In this document: positions 25,489-37,634 of the stretch, in pieces
Position numbering within the stretch: the stretch's first letter is position 1
Layout: every line of letters begins with the position of its first letter
Source: Paenarthrobacter nicotinovorans
GTDB lineage: Bacteria; Actinomycetota; Actinomycetes; Actinomycetales; Micrococcaceae
Assembly (NCBI RefSeq): GCF_021919345.1
Contig: NZ_CP089293.1
Span: 4,092,001-4,156,000, forward strand
Length of the DNA stretch: 64,000 nucleotides
Direction of reading: 5' to 3'
Program-made: the position numbers and the translations under genes
The notes under the pieces: model-generated
What the model saw: the letters and a program-made list of their open reading frames with translations, nothing else
The model's database searches: none
What the model was told of the DNA's origin: nothing

Positions 25489-26739
25489 CTAGAAACCGCC
25501 CGGGGCTGCATTCGTAAATGTCACCGGGCTCAGGGGGTTACCTGCAATGTCCGTGAGGGTCGGCGAGGCGGTGAGAGTTGCGGCGGCCGCTGCTACCGAT
25601 GTGTTGGCTGTGCCCGATGCCCCGCCCAGGGTGATGGTAAGCGTCTTTGCCCCGGTGCCCGGGTTCCAGGTCAGGGACGACGCGTTGCTGCCGTTGCCTC
25701 CGAAGCTCATGGCCGACCCCGCGTAGGCACCGGTCATCGCCAGGCTGCCGAGGTTTACGGTGCAGGCGGAACTGGTGACCGTCAGGACGTTCCCGGCGCT
25801 CACATTGACCGTCACCACTCCGTTGCCGCCGAGGGTCTGTGTGGCAGTGTTGCTTGTCCACGTGTTGCAGATGGTGCTGGCCTTCAGTGACTCCGAGAAA
25901 GTGACGATGACGGTGTCGTTCTTGTCGATCTTGCCAGCGACACCACCGTTGCCAAGCTGTACATTCGTCACCGTCGGAGCCGTTGCATCCTTGGATGAGG
26001 TCGCCGTCCCTGCGGCACTGGTGTTCCCGGCCGCATCCGTAGCCTTGGCGGAGTAGCTGATGGTGCCGTCCGTGAAGTTCCGGACATCAACGGGCAAGGC
26101 TGTCCAATTCCCGGCGCTGTTGACAACCATCGACTGGGTTACCGGTTGCGCACCCGCACCTGTCACAGTGAGGACGAGCGATGAGTTGGCTTCCGCCGTG
26201 CCGCTGACCGGCACCTTGTCTGCGAGGGCTGCGTTGACCACTGCCGGTGCGTTCACAACCGGCGCGTTGGGTGGTGTTGTATCCGTGACAGGAGTAGTGC
26301 CGGTGCTGCGGATGCTTTCGGTGCCCTGCCAAAGGGACAACAAGGGCGTCACTGTGTAGTACCAGGTTCCTGCCGGGACGTTGGCCTCGGCACACGAAAG
26401 GCCCGCAACCGGGCCTTGGCAGGTGCCGGTTGCGGCCACGCGCGTGCCGCCAGCGGCCGAGCTGTAGCGGGCGATGCCGTAGCCGGTCACGGGCCGGCCC
26501 CCCGCCGTCGTACTGGCTGTCCAGTTGACCGTAACGGTGGTACCGGACACGCTGGTGCCCGGCTTGGCGCCCTGGGCTACGGAATCGGCCTTCGCGGCTC
26601 CGAAACCGCTGCTGACGGAACCCCAGAACGCGCTGGCAGCGGGCCCTGCGCAGGAAAGAAGGAGAATGCCCAACGCAATAACCATGATGCGGTTCCATCG
26701 CCCCATGCTGATGCTCGATGCCTGACGGTCCTGGCTCAC
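25489..26739 (-). CDS. Secreted FN3/Ig-like repeat protein
   Basis: A 416-residue exported protein. A hydrophobic signal region (residues about 17-38) ends near PAASAFWGSV, an A-F-W variant of the sibling AYAYW motif. Residues about 55-150 form a fibronectin III domain, 155-260 a bacterial Ig-like domain (VPVSGTAEANSSLVL), and the rest is a Thr/Gly/Asn-rich beta region starting with an SbsA-type VTNVQLGNGG strand. No sortase signal is present. The GTG start at 26739 overlaps the previous stop (GTGA) and has GGAGGT 6 bases ahead, which settles the start. It is the last of four coupled genes. Confidence 0.82.
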   Translation of the reverse strand: MSQDRQASSISMGRWNRIMVIALGILLLSCAGPAASAFWGSVSSGFGAAKADSVAQGAKPGTSVSGTTVTVNWTASTTAGGRPVTGYGIARYSSAAGGTRVAATGTCQGPVAGLSCAEANVPAGTWYYTVTPLLSLWQGTESIRSTGTTPVTDTTPPNAPVVNAPAVVNAALADKVPVSGTAEANSSLVLTVTGAGAQPVTQSMVVNSAGNWTALPVDVRNFTDGTISYSAKATDAAGNTSAAGTATSSKDATAPTVTNVQLGNGGVAGKIDKNDTVIVTFSESLKASTICNTWTSNTATQTLGGNGVVTVNVSAGNVLTVTSSACTVNLGSLAMTGAYAGSAMSFGGNGSNASSLTWNPGTGAKTLTITLGGASGTANTSVAAAAATLTASPTLTDIAGNPLSPVTFTNAAPGGF

Positions 26740-27251
26740 TTCCGTACCTCCAGCGTCACGGGGATGGCGAATTGGGCGCCCTGGCAGGCGGAGACTGAGG
26801 TGGCTCCCATGCTGGCTGCCCCTTGCAGCGTCACCAGGATGGAGGTGTTCGCGGCGATGGTGATCGGCGGGTTGAGTGGTGCGGCGGGAGGTGTGAAAGT
26901 CACTCCGGTGGTTGTGCACCCGTTATGGGAAGTGTCCGCGGAAATGGGTCCGTTGGCGGCAATTCCGTAAATGGTGACGGGGTGAGGGTTGGGGTTCGTC
27001 GCCCGGAGGAGGACGTCGGCCGTTCCCCCGGGAACCAGGCTGCTCTGCAGGGTGTCGCCCGGGACGAGTGCGTCCACCGTGACGTTCTGCATTGTTCCGT
27101 TTACTGATGATCCGTTCCCGAGGCCGGTGGCGCTCCAGTACGCGTAGGCCGATCCCGCTCCGCCGAGCACGCACAGGGCGACAGTGGCTGCAGTGGTTCT
27201 TGCCAGCCGGCCTGGGACGGGGGTGCGGGGTGTCCGGACTATGGTCTTCAT
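26736..27251 (-). CDS. Small secreted protein with AYAYW signal motif
   Basis: A 171-residue protein. The N-terminus is basic, then hydrophobic (residues about 20-36), ending GSAYAYWSATG, the pattern of SipW-type substrates. The mature part is Thr/Asn/Pro-rich beta structure with the TasA-like turn VPGGTADVLLRATNPNPHPVT; two cysteines (near residues 114 and 157) could form a disulfide. It probably makes a surface or fibre subunit. It is coupled to the neighbours: one base after the previous stop and overlapping the next start by 4 bases. Confidence 0.78.
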   Translation of the reverse strand: MKTIVRTPRTPVPGRLARTTAATVALCVLGGAGSAYAYWSATGLGNGSSVNGTMQNVTVDALVPGDTLQSSLVPGGTADVLLRATNPNPHPVTIYGIAANGPISADTSHNGCTTTGVTFTPPAAPLNPPITIAANTSILVTLQGAASMGATSVSACQGAQFAIPVTLEVRK

Positions 27252-27252
27252 G

Positions 27253-28089
27253 TCAGTTGCCTTGTCCCGTGCCGGAGTACGTGAGCTGGAGGGTGGCGCC
27301 TTTGCAGCCGTCCTGGAGTTGGGCCGTGTCGTGCATCGTGATCCGGGGCCAGGCCGACTCCGGGACGCCCAGCGCCGACAATGCCCGGACGCCGGGCTCC
27401 ACGGTCAACGGATACGCGCCGGAGTATTGGGTGAGTTTGTAGTCAGCGGTGGTGCAGGGGAGGTTCTTCGCAATGGCCGCCGGAGTCCGGACCACCTGGG
27501 TGATGGACACCGAGAGGTTGGTCACGGCGATGCTCTTGTTGCCGGGATTGGAGATCTGCAGTTCCAGAGGCCTCGAGACACCCGGTGCGAGCAAGCCATT
27601 CACGGAACCGGATACGCCGAACGACCGCTTGACTTCGAGGACCTGCAACTGGCCCGGAGCAGCGTTCGACACGATGGTCCCGCTGCCCGCCTTGACCGCG
27701 AAATCGGTCTTCGCCGCCGCTGTTGTGGTGGCGGTTCCAACCGTCAGGGTCGTCTGGACGGTGCCGCCGGCAGTGAGGTTAACCGACGACGGCGTGAAGC
27801 TGGCACTTGCGCCAGCCGGCAGCCCGCTGGTCGTGAAGGTCAACTGTCCCGCAAAGCCCCCGGTCGACGTCGCCGACACGGTGAACGTGGTGGACTGGCC
27901 CTGGTCAACCGTGCGGCTGGAAGGAGACAACGCCACCGTGATGCCCGCCGGGGCCTTCGCAGCGTTCCCTTGGCCGTTGCTGGCAGCAAGGGCTGCGGTT
28001 GGCAGGATGGCCACCAATACGGCCAGCAGAATCGCACGCAGGACCCCACCTCGATGTAACGGTGCGGTGCGCTCTGGGCGGTGGTCCAT
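27253..28089 (-). CDS. Secreted beta-rich protein
   Basis: A 278-residue exported protein. Its signal peptide is ordinary (basic start, hydrophobic LRAILLAVLVAILPTAALA, cleavage after ALA) and lacks the AYAYW motif of its neighbours. The mature part begins with an Ig-like domain, ITVALSPSSRTVDQGQSTTFTVS, and ends with a conserved LQLTYSGTG strand; two or three cysteines lie in the C-terminal half. This resembles carbohydrate- or surface-binding modules, with no catalytic motif. It may be cleaved by the general signal peptidase rather than SipW. Confidence 0.75.
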   Translation of the reverse strand: MDHRPERTAPLHRGGVLRAILLAVLVAILPTAALAASNGQGNAAKAPAGITVALSPSSRTVDQGQSTTFTVSATSTGGFAGQLTFTTSGLPAGASASFTPSSVNLTAGGTVQTTLTVGTATTTAAAKTDFAVKAGSGTIVSNAAPGQLQVLEVKRSFGVSGSVNGLLAPGVSRPLELQISNPGNKSIAVTNLSVSITQVVRTPAAIAKNLPCTTADYKLTQYSGAYPLTVEPGVRALSALGVPESAWPRITMHDTAQLQDGCKGATLQLTYSGTGQGN

Positions 28090-28186
28090 GGAAGCTCTTT
28101 TCGGACGTCGGCTTGGGTGCGGTGGTGGAGGGGCCGAAACGGCTGAGCCGGAGCCCGCCTAACTGGCGGGCCCCGGCGTCGAGGTC

Positions 28187-28642
28187 TTACAGGCTGCCGA
28201 CGTTGACCGTCACGATGGCCGCCTTGCAGGCGTCCTGGTTGACGGTGGTGCTGTCGTTGAACTTCAGCGTTCCGGAGCCAACGGACGTGCCGGTGCTGTT
28301 GGCTGCCACCGGGCTGTTCGAGGTGACTGCGGTGACTTCGAACCAAGCCGGCAGACAGCCGGCCACATTGGTGGTCACGTTCGCGCTCAACGCTCCAACC
28401 ACCGTGCCTGACGTGGTGGAGTTGTCGGCCGTGTAGCTCACCGGGACGGAATTGCCCGGAGCAAGGCCACCGGCGAAAGTGGCGTGGAGGGTGACGGTTC
28501 CGCCACCTGAAGAGTTGGTGGCATTGCCACTGCCGGAACCAGTGGTGGTCCAGTAGGCGTAGGCGGCACCGCCGCCGACTGCTACCAGTGCGACGCCCGC
28601 AACAGCGGCGGTGATCCGGCTCTTCTTGGAAAGCTTGCGCAT
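28187..28642 (-). CDS. Small secreted protein with AYAYW signal motif, first gene of the unit
   Basis: A 151-residue protein. After a basic start (MRKLSKKSR) comes a hydrophobic span and GGGAAYAYWTTTGSG, very close to the Bacillus TasA GGGTWAAF region. The mature part is small, Ser/Thr/Asn-rich beta structure with cysteines near residues 101 and 141. The ATG at 28642 has AAGGAG 7 bases upstream. It leads a four-gene reverse-strand unit; 97 bases separate it from the next gene, and a pair of 17-base direct repeats lies 181-264 bases upstream. Confidence 0.8.
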   Translation of the reverse strand: MRKLSKKSRITAAVAGVALVAVGGGAAYAYWTTTGSGSGNATNSSGGGTVTLHATFAGGLAPGNSVPVSYTADNSTTSGTVVGALSANVTTNVAGCLPAWFEVTAVTSNSPVAANSTGTSVGSGTLKFNDSTTVNQDACKAAIVTVNVGSL

Positions 28643-29041
28643 GATGTGACTCCTTGGTTGATCTGGTCCGGGGAGCCGCAGCGCAACCCCCAGCATCCGG
28701 CCTTTGCTGGCGGATGAAGCGATGCAGCCAATGTTTCAGCCATGGCAAGTCGTGTGGCTACGATTCCGGCTACCCCATTTTTTCTTCGAACAAAGGCTGG
28801 GAAATACCCGCATGCGTGACGCAAGTACTCGCGTTCTCCGCCCGGACTACTTGGCGGGCTGGTCGTCATTCCAGCCCTGTCAGGGCCCGAAGTACTCGCC
28901 TTCTCCCAGACTGTCCAAGGAATGGACACTTCCCTGGCGGCGGCCGAAGACGGCGCTACGACGTTGATGCGGCAATCTTGTGCCCATCTTGAGCAAAAAA
29001 TGCGCTGGTGTTCGAAGCTTCCGGCGTGCTCCCTTAACCCC
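28643..29041. other. Intergenic region, surface-protein promoter region
   Basis: About 400 bases without a convincing gene on either strand. It is less GC-rich than the flanks and must hold the promoter of the surface-protein unit. The only structure I can support is the direct repeat pair at 28823-28906. No known riboswitch consensus could be fitted. Confidence 0.55.
28823..28906. repeat. Paired 17-base direct repeats upstream of the surface-protein unit
   Basis: AAGTACTCGC-S-TTCTCC occurs at 28823-28839 and 28890-28906, differing at one base. Starts are 67 bases apart, and each copy contains the palindrome AGTACT. Likely binding sites of one regulator. Confidence 0.55.
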
Positions 29042-29087
29042 CGACGGCGGCCAGGTCACCTTCAGAAGGTGGCCCGACCGCCGTCGT
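29042..29087. terminator. Stem-loop terminator after lipA
   Basis: Arms CGACGGCGG / CCGCCGTCG enclose a second inverted repeat (CACCTT / AAGGTG). It begins 16 bases after the lipA stop and shares arms with hairpins at 5304 and 53469. Confidence 0.7.
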
Positions 29088-29102
29088 GCGTCTGTTTTGG
29101 GG

Positions 29103-30110
29103 CTAGCCGTGGGCGGCGAGGATGGTGGAGGCTTCCTGGCGGGTGGTGCCGGAGGACTCGATGTGTGCCAGGGCTTCGGGGATTTCCCAGCCCTTCTTCC
29201 GCATCGCGGTGGCCCACAAGCGGCCGGCCCGGTACGAGGACCGCACCAACGGCCCGGACATGACACCGAGGAAGCCGATCTCTTCGGCTTCGTGCTGGAG
29301 GTCCACGAATTCCTGCGGCTTGACCCACCGGTCCACCGGCAAGTGCCGTTCGGACGGGCGAAGGTACTGGGTGATCGTGATCAGGTCACAACCGGCCTGG
29401 TGCAGGTCGCGCAGGGCCTCGGAGATTTCCTCCCGGGTCTCGCCCATGCCCAGGATCAGGTTCGACTTGGTCACCATGCCCAAATCCCGGCCCTGGGTAA
29501 TGACATCCAGGGACCTCTCGTACCGGAACGCCGGACGGATCCGCTTGAAAATCCTCGGCACGGTCTCGACGTTGTGGGCGAACACCTCGGGTTTGGAATC
29601 ACAGATCGCCGCGATGTGTTCGGGCTTGCCGGAGAAGTCCGGGATCAGCAACTCCACCCCGGTGCCCGGGTTCAGTTCGTGGATCTTCCGGACCGTTTCG
29701 GCGTACAACCAGACACCCTCATCGGCCAGGTCATCACGGGCCACCCCGGTCACGGTGGCGTAGCGCAACTGCATCGCCTGGACACTCCGGGCCACCTTGG
29801 TGGGTTCGAACATGTCTACCGGGGAGGGCTTGCCGGTGTCGATCTGGCAGAAATCACAGCGCCGGGTGCACTCGGACCCGCCGATCAGGAACGTCGCTTC
29901 CTTATCTTCCCAGCACTCGAAAATGTTCGGGCAGCCGGCCTCTTCACAGACCGTGTGCAGGCCTTCCTTCTTCACCAGGTTCTTGAGCTGGACAAACTCA
30001 GGCCCCATCTGGACCTTGGCCTTGATCCACTCAGGCTTACGTTCAACCGGTACCGCAGAATTACGCTGCTCAACGCGCAGCAACTTACGGCCTTCAGGTG
30101 CGAGTGTCAT
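29103..30110 (-). CDS. lipA: Lipoyl synthase
   Basis: A 335-residue radical SAM enzyme that inserts two sulfurs into octanoyl groups to make the lipoyl cofactor. The auxiliary [4Fe-4S] cluster cysteines are Cys55, Cys60 and Cys66 ([12 protein letters not shown]), and the radical SAM triad is Cys81, Cys85, Cys88 (CTRRCDFC). Length and motifs are fully standard. It is the last gene of the glycine unit, 21 bases after sdaA, and serves GcvH encoded upstream. No lipB lies in the window. Confidence 0.96.
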   Translation of the reverse strand: MTLAPEGRKLLRVEQRNSAVPVERKPEWIKAKVQMGPEFVQLKNLVKKEGLHTVCEEAGCPNIFECWEDKEATFLIGGSECTRRCDFCQIDTGKPSPVDMFEPTKVARSVQAMQLRYATVTGVARDDLADEGVWLYAETVRKIHELNPGTGVELLIPDFSGKPEHIAAICDSKPEVFAHNVETVPRIFKRIRPAFRYERSLDVITQGRDLGMVTKSNLILGMGETREEISEALRDLHQAGCDLITITQYLRPSERHLPVDRWVKPQEFVDLQHEAEEIGFLGVMSGPLVRSSYRAGRLWATAMRKKGWEIPEALAHIESSGTTRQEASTILAAHG

Positions 30111-30131
30111 GGGGTTCCTTTACGTTGATCT

Positions 30132-31532
30132 TCAGCATTCGACGACGTTGACGGCGAGGCCGCCCATCGCGGTTTCCTTGTACTTATCGGACATGTCCTT
30201 GCCCGTCTCACGCATCGTCACGATCACCTCGTCCAGGGAAACCCGGTGCGTCCCGTCCCCCCACAACGCCATCTTCGCCGCGTTGATCGCCTTCGCCGCA
30301 GCAATCGCGTTCCGCTCAATACACGGAATCTGAACCAACCCCCCGATCGGATCACACGTCAACCCCAGATTATGCTCCATCGCGATCTCCGCAGCGTTCT
30401 CCACCTGACCCGGAGAACCACCCATCACCTCAGCCAACCCCGCAGCAGCCATCGACGACGCCGAACCAACCTCCCCCTGACACCCCACCTCAGCACCCGA
30501 AATCGACGCCTGCTCCTTATACAACACACCCACCGCACCAGCAGCGAGCAAGAACTTCACCACCACATCATCCCTGTCCTGCTGACTGGCCTGATCCATG
30601 CCCGGAGCGTAATTCAACGCGTAATACAACACCGCCGGAATAATCCCCGCAGCACCATTGGTCGGCGCCGTCACCACCCGACCACCAGAAGCGTTCTCCT
30701 CATTGACCGCCAAAGCAATCAGGTTCACCCACTCCTGCCAATACTTCGGATCGTTCCGGTCCTTGTCCTCCTTCAACAACCGCTCCAACCAATCAGGAGC
30801 ACGACGCCGGACCCGCAACCCGCCAGGCAACACACCCTCACGCTTCAAACTGGTTTCAACACAGGCCTCCATCACCGACCAGATATGCAAAAGACCCTCC
30901 CGGATCTCCTCCTCAGACCGCGACGCCCGCTCATTGATGAACATGATGTCCGAAATCCCCAACCCCTTGGACGCACACCTGCCCAACAACTCCGCCGCCG
31001 TCCTGAACGGCAACGGCAACTCCTTCTTCGACTCCTCCAACTCCTGCCGCGCAGCGTCCTCCTCACCCTCCCGGACAATGAACCCACCACCAACCGAAAA
31101 GAACGTCGCCTCATGCACAGTGTTTCCCTCAGCATCAGCCACGGCGAACTTCATCCCGTTCGTATGCCGCGGCAACACCGTCAACGGATGCAACACCATA
31201 TCCTCCACCGCATACGGCAGGGGGACCTCACCGGCGAGGTTGAGCTTGCCTGTCTCCGCGATCGAGGCCAGCCGCTCCTCCACCTCGTCCGGCAGGATCT
31301 CCTCGGGCTCGTAACCTTCCAGGCCCAGCAAGGTAGCCGTGAAGGTGCCATGCCCCTTGCCCGTGGCAGCCAAGGAGCCATAAAGATCAACACGGAGCCC
31401 GGCCACGGCAGGAAGCAAACCGGACTCACGCAGCTCACGGGCAAACACCGCCCCGGCCCGCATCGGCCCCACCGTGTGGGAACTCGACGGACCAATGCCC
31501 ACAGAGAACAGATCGAAAACACCAACAGCCAT
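30132..31532 (-). CDS. sdaA: L-serine ammonia-lyase (iron-sulfur type)
   Basis: A 466-residue single-chain L-serine dehydratase that turns serine into pyruvate and ammonia. The N-terminal beta domain starts [23 protein letters not shown]; the C-terminal domain carries cluster cysteines in GCQGEVG, CDPIGG and PCIERN. The ATG at 31532 has AAAGGG about 10 bases upstream; the frame continues 11 codons further without a better site. It follows glyA, so serine made from glycine can be channelled to pyruvate. Confidence 0.94.
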   Translation of the reverse strand: MAVGVFDLFSVGIGPSSSHTVGPMRAGAVFARELRESGLLPAVAGLRVDLYGSLAATGKGHGTFTATLLGLEGYEPEEILPDEVEERLASIAETGKLNLAGEVPLPYAVEDMVLHPLTVLPRHTNGMKFAVADAEGNTVHEATFFSVGGGFIVREGEEDAARQELEESKKELPLPFRTAAELLGRCASKGLGISDIMFINERASRSEEEIREGLLHIWSVMEACVETSLKREGVLPGGLRVRRRAPDWLERLLKEDKDRNDPKYWQEWVNLIALAVNEENASGGRVVTAPTNGAAGIIPAVLYYALNYAPGMDQASQQDRDDVVVKFLLAAGAVGVLYKEQASISGAEVGCQGEVGSASSMAAAGLAEVMGGSPGQVENAAEIAMEHNLGLTCDPIGGLVQIPCIERNAIAAAKAINAAKMALWGDGTHRVSLDEVIVTMRETGKDMSDKYKETAMGGLAVNVVEC

Positions 31533-31577
31533 AGCCGGGATCCCTTTCAGGGAAGAGTGAAACAAGACAAAGAATGT

Positions 31578-31617
31578 GGGGGCCGGGCCAATCCCGAGCC
31601 AAGGCGGCCCGGCCCCC
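31578..31617. terminator. Strong stem-loop before sdaA
   Basis: Perfect 12-base arms GGGGGCCGGGCC / GGCCCGGCCCCC with a 16-base loop, followed on the reverse strand by a T-rich run (ATTCTTTGTCTTG). It lies between glyA and sdaA, so it would partly end transcription after glyA or set the sdaA level. Confidence 0.65.
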
Positions 31618-31730
31618 GGAGGTCCCAGTGCGGACCTCCAACCCGGTCTTTATGTGGGCGCCCGTTCCCAAGCGACCGCCCACCCGGGAGATCAATGTGC
31701 CTACGCCGTGGAGCGCCTCGTCGGAAACGG

Positions 31731-31780
31731 GGGTTCGCTGCGAAACATGCCGTTCGCACGGCACATTCCGCAGCGAGCCC
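31731..31780. other. Long hairpin with symmetric internal loop after glyA
   Basis: Outer arms of 12 bases (GGGTTCGCTGCG / CGCAGCGAGCCC, one mismatch) and inner arms TGCCGT / ACGGCA are separated by 5-base strands on each side, with a TCGC loop. It starts 27 bases after the glyA stop. It may be an RNA processing or stability element. Confidence 0.55.
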
Positions 31781-31806
31781 ACGAATCGGACGGCACAACC
31801 GAGTGG

Positions 31807-33126
31807 CTACCCGAGGTTCGCAACTCCCGGGTACAGCGGGTGCGCGGCAGCGAGTGCCTCAACGCGGTGACGCAACCCGGTAAGGTCCGCATCGGCGTCG
31901 GCAATCAGTGCCTCGGCGATGATGTCAGCGACCTCACGGAAGGCCGCTTCCCCGAAGCCGCGCGTTGCCAGCGCAGGGGTGCCGATCCGCAGGCCTGAGG
32001 TGACCATGGGCGGGCGCGGGTCGAACGGGACGGCGTTGCGGTTGACGGTGATGTCGATCGCGGCGAGACGGTCCTCGGCCTGCTGGCCATCGAGTTCGCA
32101 GTTGCGCAGATCCACCAGGACCAGGTGCACGTCTGTTCCACCGGAAACCACGGAGATTCCCCTGGCAGCGACGTCGGGCTGGACCAGGCGTTCGGCCAGG
32201 ATGCGGGAACCGGCCAAGACGCGTTCCTGGCGCTCACGGAACTCCTCCGAAGCGGCAATCTTGAACGCGACAGCCTTGCCCGCGATCACGTGCTCCAGCG
32301 GTCCGCCCTGCTGGCCCGGGAACACGGCCGAGTTGATCTTCTTGGCGATGTCGGCGTCGTTGGACAGGATGATTCCGCCGCGCGGACCGGCGAGGGTCTT
32401 GTGCGTGGTGGAGGTGGTGACGTGGGCGTGCGGGACCGGCGAAGGGTGCAGGCCAGCAGCCACCAGGCCGGCGAAGTGGGCCATGTCCACCATCAGGTAG
32501 GCGCCCACGGAGTCAGCAATCCGCCGGAACTCAGCGAAGTCCAGCTGCCGCGCATACGCGGACCAGCCGGCCACGATCAGTGCCGGTTTGTGCTCCTGGG
32601 CCAGGCGCTCCACCTCAGCCATGTCCACAGTGTGGGTGTCCTCGCGAACCCCGTACGGGACCACGTTGTAGAGCTTGCCAGAGAAGTTGATCCGCATGCC
32701 GTGCGTGAGGTGGCCACCGTGGGCAAGGTTCAGGCCCATGATGGTGTCGCCCGGCTTGATCAGCGCGTGCATCACGGAAGCGTTCGCCTGTGCGCCGGAG
32801 TGCGGCTGCACGTTCGCGTACTCGGCTCCGAACAATGCCTTGATGCGGTCAATGGCCAGCTGCTCAATGACGTCGACGTGTTCGCAGCCGCCGTAGTAGC
32901 GCTTGCCCGGGTAGCCCTCGGCGTACTTGTTGGTCAGCACTGAGCCCTGCGCCTGCATGACAGCTACGGCAGTGTGGTTCTCGGATGCGATCATTTCCAG
33001 GCCGTCGCGCTGGCGGCCCAGTTCGTCGTCGATCTTCGCGGCGATCTCGGGGTCCAGCTCGGAGAGCTGCGCGTCCAACGACGCCGACACAACCTGCTCG
33101 AATTCGGTCACGGCTGCCGGGTTCAC
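31807..33126 (-). CDS. glyA: Serine hydroxymethyltransferase
   Basis: A 439-residue PLP enzyme that combines glycine with methylene-tetrahydrofolate to give serine. Lys243 in [15 protein letters not shown] binds PLP, and the [11 protein letters not shown] substrate loop is at residues 70-80. The start overlaps the gcvH stop by 4 bases (ATGA), so translation is coupled. Placed with the glycine cleavage genes, it takes the methylene-folate they release. A second glyA elsewhere in the genome is possible. Confidence 0.95.
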   Translation of the reverse strand: MNPAAVTEFEQVVSASLDAQLSELDPEIAAKIDDELGRQRDGLEMIASENHTAVAVMQAQGSVLTNKYAEGYPGKRYYGGCEHVDVIEQLAIDRIKALFGAEYANVQPHSGAQANASVMHALIKPGDTIMGLNLAHGGHLTHGMRINFSGKLYNVVPYGVREDTHTVDMAEVERLAQEHKPALIVAGWSAYARQLDFAEFRRIADSVGAYLMVDMAHFAGLVAAGLHPSPVPHAHVTTSTTHKTLAGPRGGIILSNDADIAKKINSAVFPGQQGGPLEHVIAGKAVAFKIAASEEFRERQERVLAGSRILAERLVQPDVAARGISVVSGGTDVHLVLVDLRNCELDGQQAEDRLAAIDITVNRNAVPFDPRPPMVTSGLRIGTPALATRGFGEAAFREVADIIAEALIADADADLTGLRHRVEALAAAHPLYPGVANLG

Positions 33127-33506
33127 AGTTCGCCTCCGTTGGCTGCTGCGTACTCTTCGGCCGACATGAGCGGACCTTCTTCGGTGGCGGCGACCTTGAA
33201 CAGCCAGCCCTGGCCGTAGGGGTCGTTGTTGATCAGCGCGGGATCTCCGACAACGGCGTCGTTGATCTCGGTCACCTCACCCGTCACAGGCGAGTACAGA
33301 TCCGATACCGACTTGGTGGACTCCACCTCGCCGCAGGTCTCCCCCGCGGTCACTGTGGAACCAACCTCGGGAAGGTCCACGTACACGATGTCGCCCAGGG
33401 CGTCAGCGGCGACGGCGGAGATCCCGATCCCCACCGGCCCGTCCCCGTCAGCGGCAACCCACTCGTGCTCGGCCGAGTACTTCAGTTCAGCTACTACCTT
33501 GCTCAT
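33123..33506 (-). CDS. gcvH: Glycine cleavage system H protein
   Basis: A 127-residue lipoyl carrier that shuttles the aminomethyl group between GcvP, GcvT and the dihydrolipoamide dehydrogenase. Lys65 in [10 protein letters not shown] is the lipoylated residue. The ATG at 33506 has AGAAGGA 7 bases upstream. It lies 84 bases after gcvT, a gap holding the nested inverted repeats at 33528-33590, and overlaps glyA by 4 bases. Confidence 0.96.
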   Translation of the reverse strand: MSKVVAELKYSAEHEWVAADGDGPVGIGISAVAADALGDIVYVDLPEVGSTVTAGETCGEVESTKSVSDLYSPVTGEVTEINDAVVGDPALINNDPYGQGWLFKVAATEEGPLMSAEEYAAANGGEL

Positions 33507-33527
33507 TCCAATTCCTTCTCTCTCTTC

Positions 33528-33590
33528 GAGTTTTTGTACAGTTGATGCCCTCAAAAGGGCCTCATAGGGGCGTTATGTGTACAAGAACTC
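33528..33590. other. Nested inverted repeats between gcvT and gcvH
   Basis: Outer arms of 13 bases, GAGTTTTTGTACA at 33528-33540 and TGTACAAGAACTC at 33578-33590, match at 12 positions. An inner hairpin GCCCT / AGGGC sits at 33547-33560. One arm touches the gcvT stop codon, so the structure forms only in the intercistronic RNA. Confidence 0.6.
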
Positions 33591-34724
33591 TTATTTTTGG
33601 CGCTTGTAGAACGGCAGCGGCACCACTTCGAAAGGCTCCGCTTTGCCGCGCAGGTCAACGTCCACGATGGTGCCAACCGCTGAATGTTCGACGTCGACAT
33701 AGGCCAACGCCACCGGGTAACCGAGCGTCGGGCTTGGCTGGCCCGAGGTCACCTCACCGATCAGGGAACCGTCCTTGAGAACGGAGTAGTGCGCACGGGC
33801 GGCACGACGGCCGGTGCCCTTGAGGCCCACGAGCTTCTGGCCGATGGTGGATCCCACACCGGCAGCCTTGATCGCGGCGAGTGCTTCCTTGCCAACAAAG
33901 TCGCTTTCCTTGGCCAGGGAAACTACCGGGCCAAGACCTGCGGCGTAGGCGTTCACGTGGCGGGAGAGTTCGTTGCCGTAGAGGGGCATTCCGGCTTCGA
34001 GGCGCAAGGAGTCGCGGGCGGCAAGGCCGGCGGGGATGAGTCCGTGGCCTTCGCCTGCTTCCAGGAGCGCTTCCCACAGACCGGGGGCATCAACGTTCGG
34101 GATGTAGATCTCGAAGCCATCTTCCCCGGTGTAACCCGTGCGGGCCAACAGCAGGTCCTGGGTGCCGCCGTCGAACGTGATGGAAACCTCCACCGCCGCG
34201 TAGTACTTCAGTTCCGTCACCAAGGAGCGCTGCTCGGCGGGTACCAGTTTCAGCAGGATCGCCTCGGCGTTTGGGCCCTGCACGGCAATCAGAGACGTCT
34301 CGGCGGAGGCGTCGTCAACCAGCACGTCGAAGCCGGCTGACCGCTCCTTCAGTGCCGCCGCAACCACCTTGGCGTTGCCCGCATTGGGGACCACCAGGAA
34401 GTTATCGTCAGCGCGACGGTACGTGATGAGGTCGTCGATGATGCCGCCGTCGGCGTTGCAAATCAGCGAGTACTTGGCCTTGCCCACCGCAATCGCGGAC
34501 AGCTTGCCCGCCAGGGCGTAGTCCAGGAACGCTGCGGCGTCGGGGCCGGTGACCCAGACTTCGCCCATATGGGAGAGGTCGAACAGGCCGGCTGCGTTGC
34601 GGACCGCGTGGTGCTCGGCGAGTTCGGACTCGTACTTGAGGGGCATCTGCCAGCCGCCGAAATCCGTGAAGGAAGCGCCGGCTTTTTTGTGCTGCTCGTA
34701 CAGGGCTGTGTAGTTCTCAGTCAT
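33591..34724 (-). CDS. gcvT: Glycine cleavage system T protein (aminomethyltransferase)
   Basis: A 377-residue folate-dependent enzyme that releases ammonia from the H-protein intermediate and forms methylene-tetrahydrofolate. The N-terminal FTDFGGWQMPLKYESELAEHHAVR and DLSHMGEVWVTG segments and the central RTGYTGEDGFEIYIP motif are typical. The ATG at 34724 has AAGGA 8 bases ahead and starts 11 bases after gcvP. Middle gene of the operon. The C-terminal barrel (GKAEPFEVVPLPF) is complete. Confidence 0.95.
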   Translation of the reverse strand: MTENYTALYEQHKKAGASFTDFGGWQMPLKYESELAEHHAVRNAAGLFDLSHMGEVWVTGPDAAAFLDYALAGKLSAIAVGKAKYSLICNADGGIIDDLITYRRADDNFLVVPNAGNAKVVAAALKERSAGFDVLVDDASAETSLIAVQGPNAEAILLKLVPAEQRSLVTELKYYAAVEVSITFDGGTQDLLLARTGYTGEDGFEIYIPNVDAPGLWEALLEAGEGHGLIPAGLAARDSLRLEAGMPLYGNELSRHVNAYAAGLGPVVSLAKESDFVGKEALAAIKAAGVGSTIGQKLVGLKGTGRRAARAHYSVLKDGSLIGEVTSGQPSPTLGYPVALAYVDVEHSAVGTIVDVDLRGKAEPFEVVPLPFYKRQK

Positions 34725-34735
34725 CTCAGGAGTCC

Positions 34736-37582
<2,847 letters not shown>

Positions 37583-37634
37583 GAGGAACTCCATGATTCA
37601 GGCGCCCACTGAGCGCCACGATGATGTGGGTTCC

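Noticed and set aside
28643..28880. Possible riboswitch (c-di-GMP or similar) before the surface-protein unit
   Set aside because: Short look-alike pieces such as GGGGTAGCCGG exist, but I could not align the conserved core of any known class. A covariance-model search would decide.
28654..28992. A 112-codon frame in the promoter region before the surface-protein unit
   Set aside because: Cys/Arg/Trp-rich content without ribosome site; the region is better explained as regulatory.
30246..31883. A 545-codon plus-strand frame opposite sdaA, running into glyA
   Set aside because: Dense in Arg, His and Thr with no fold pattern, and fully explained as antisense of sdaA codon usage.
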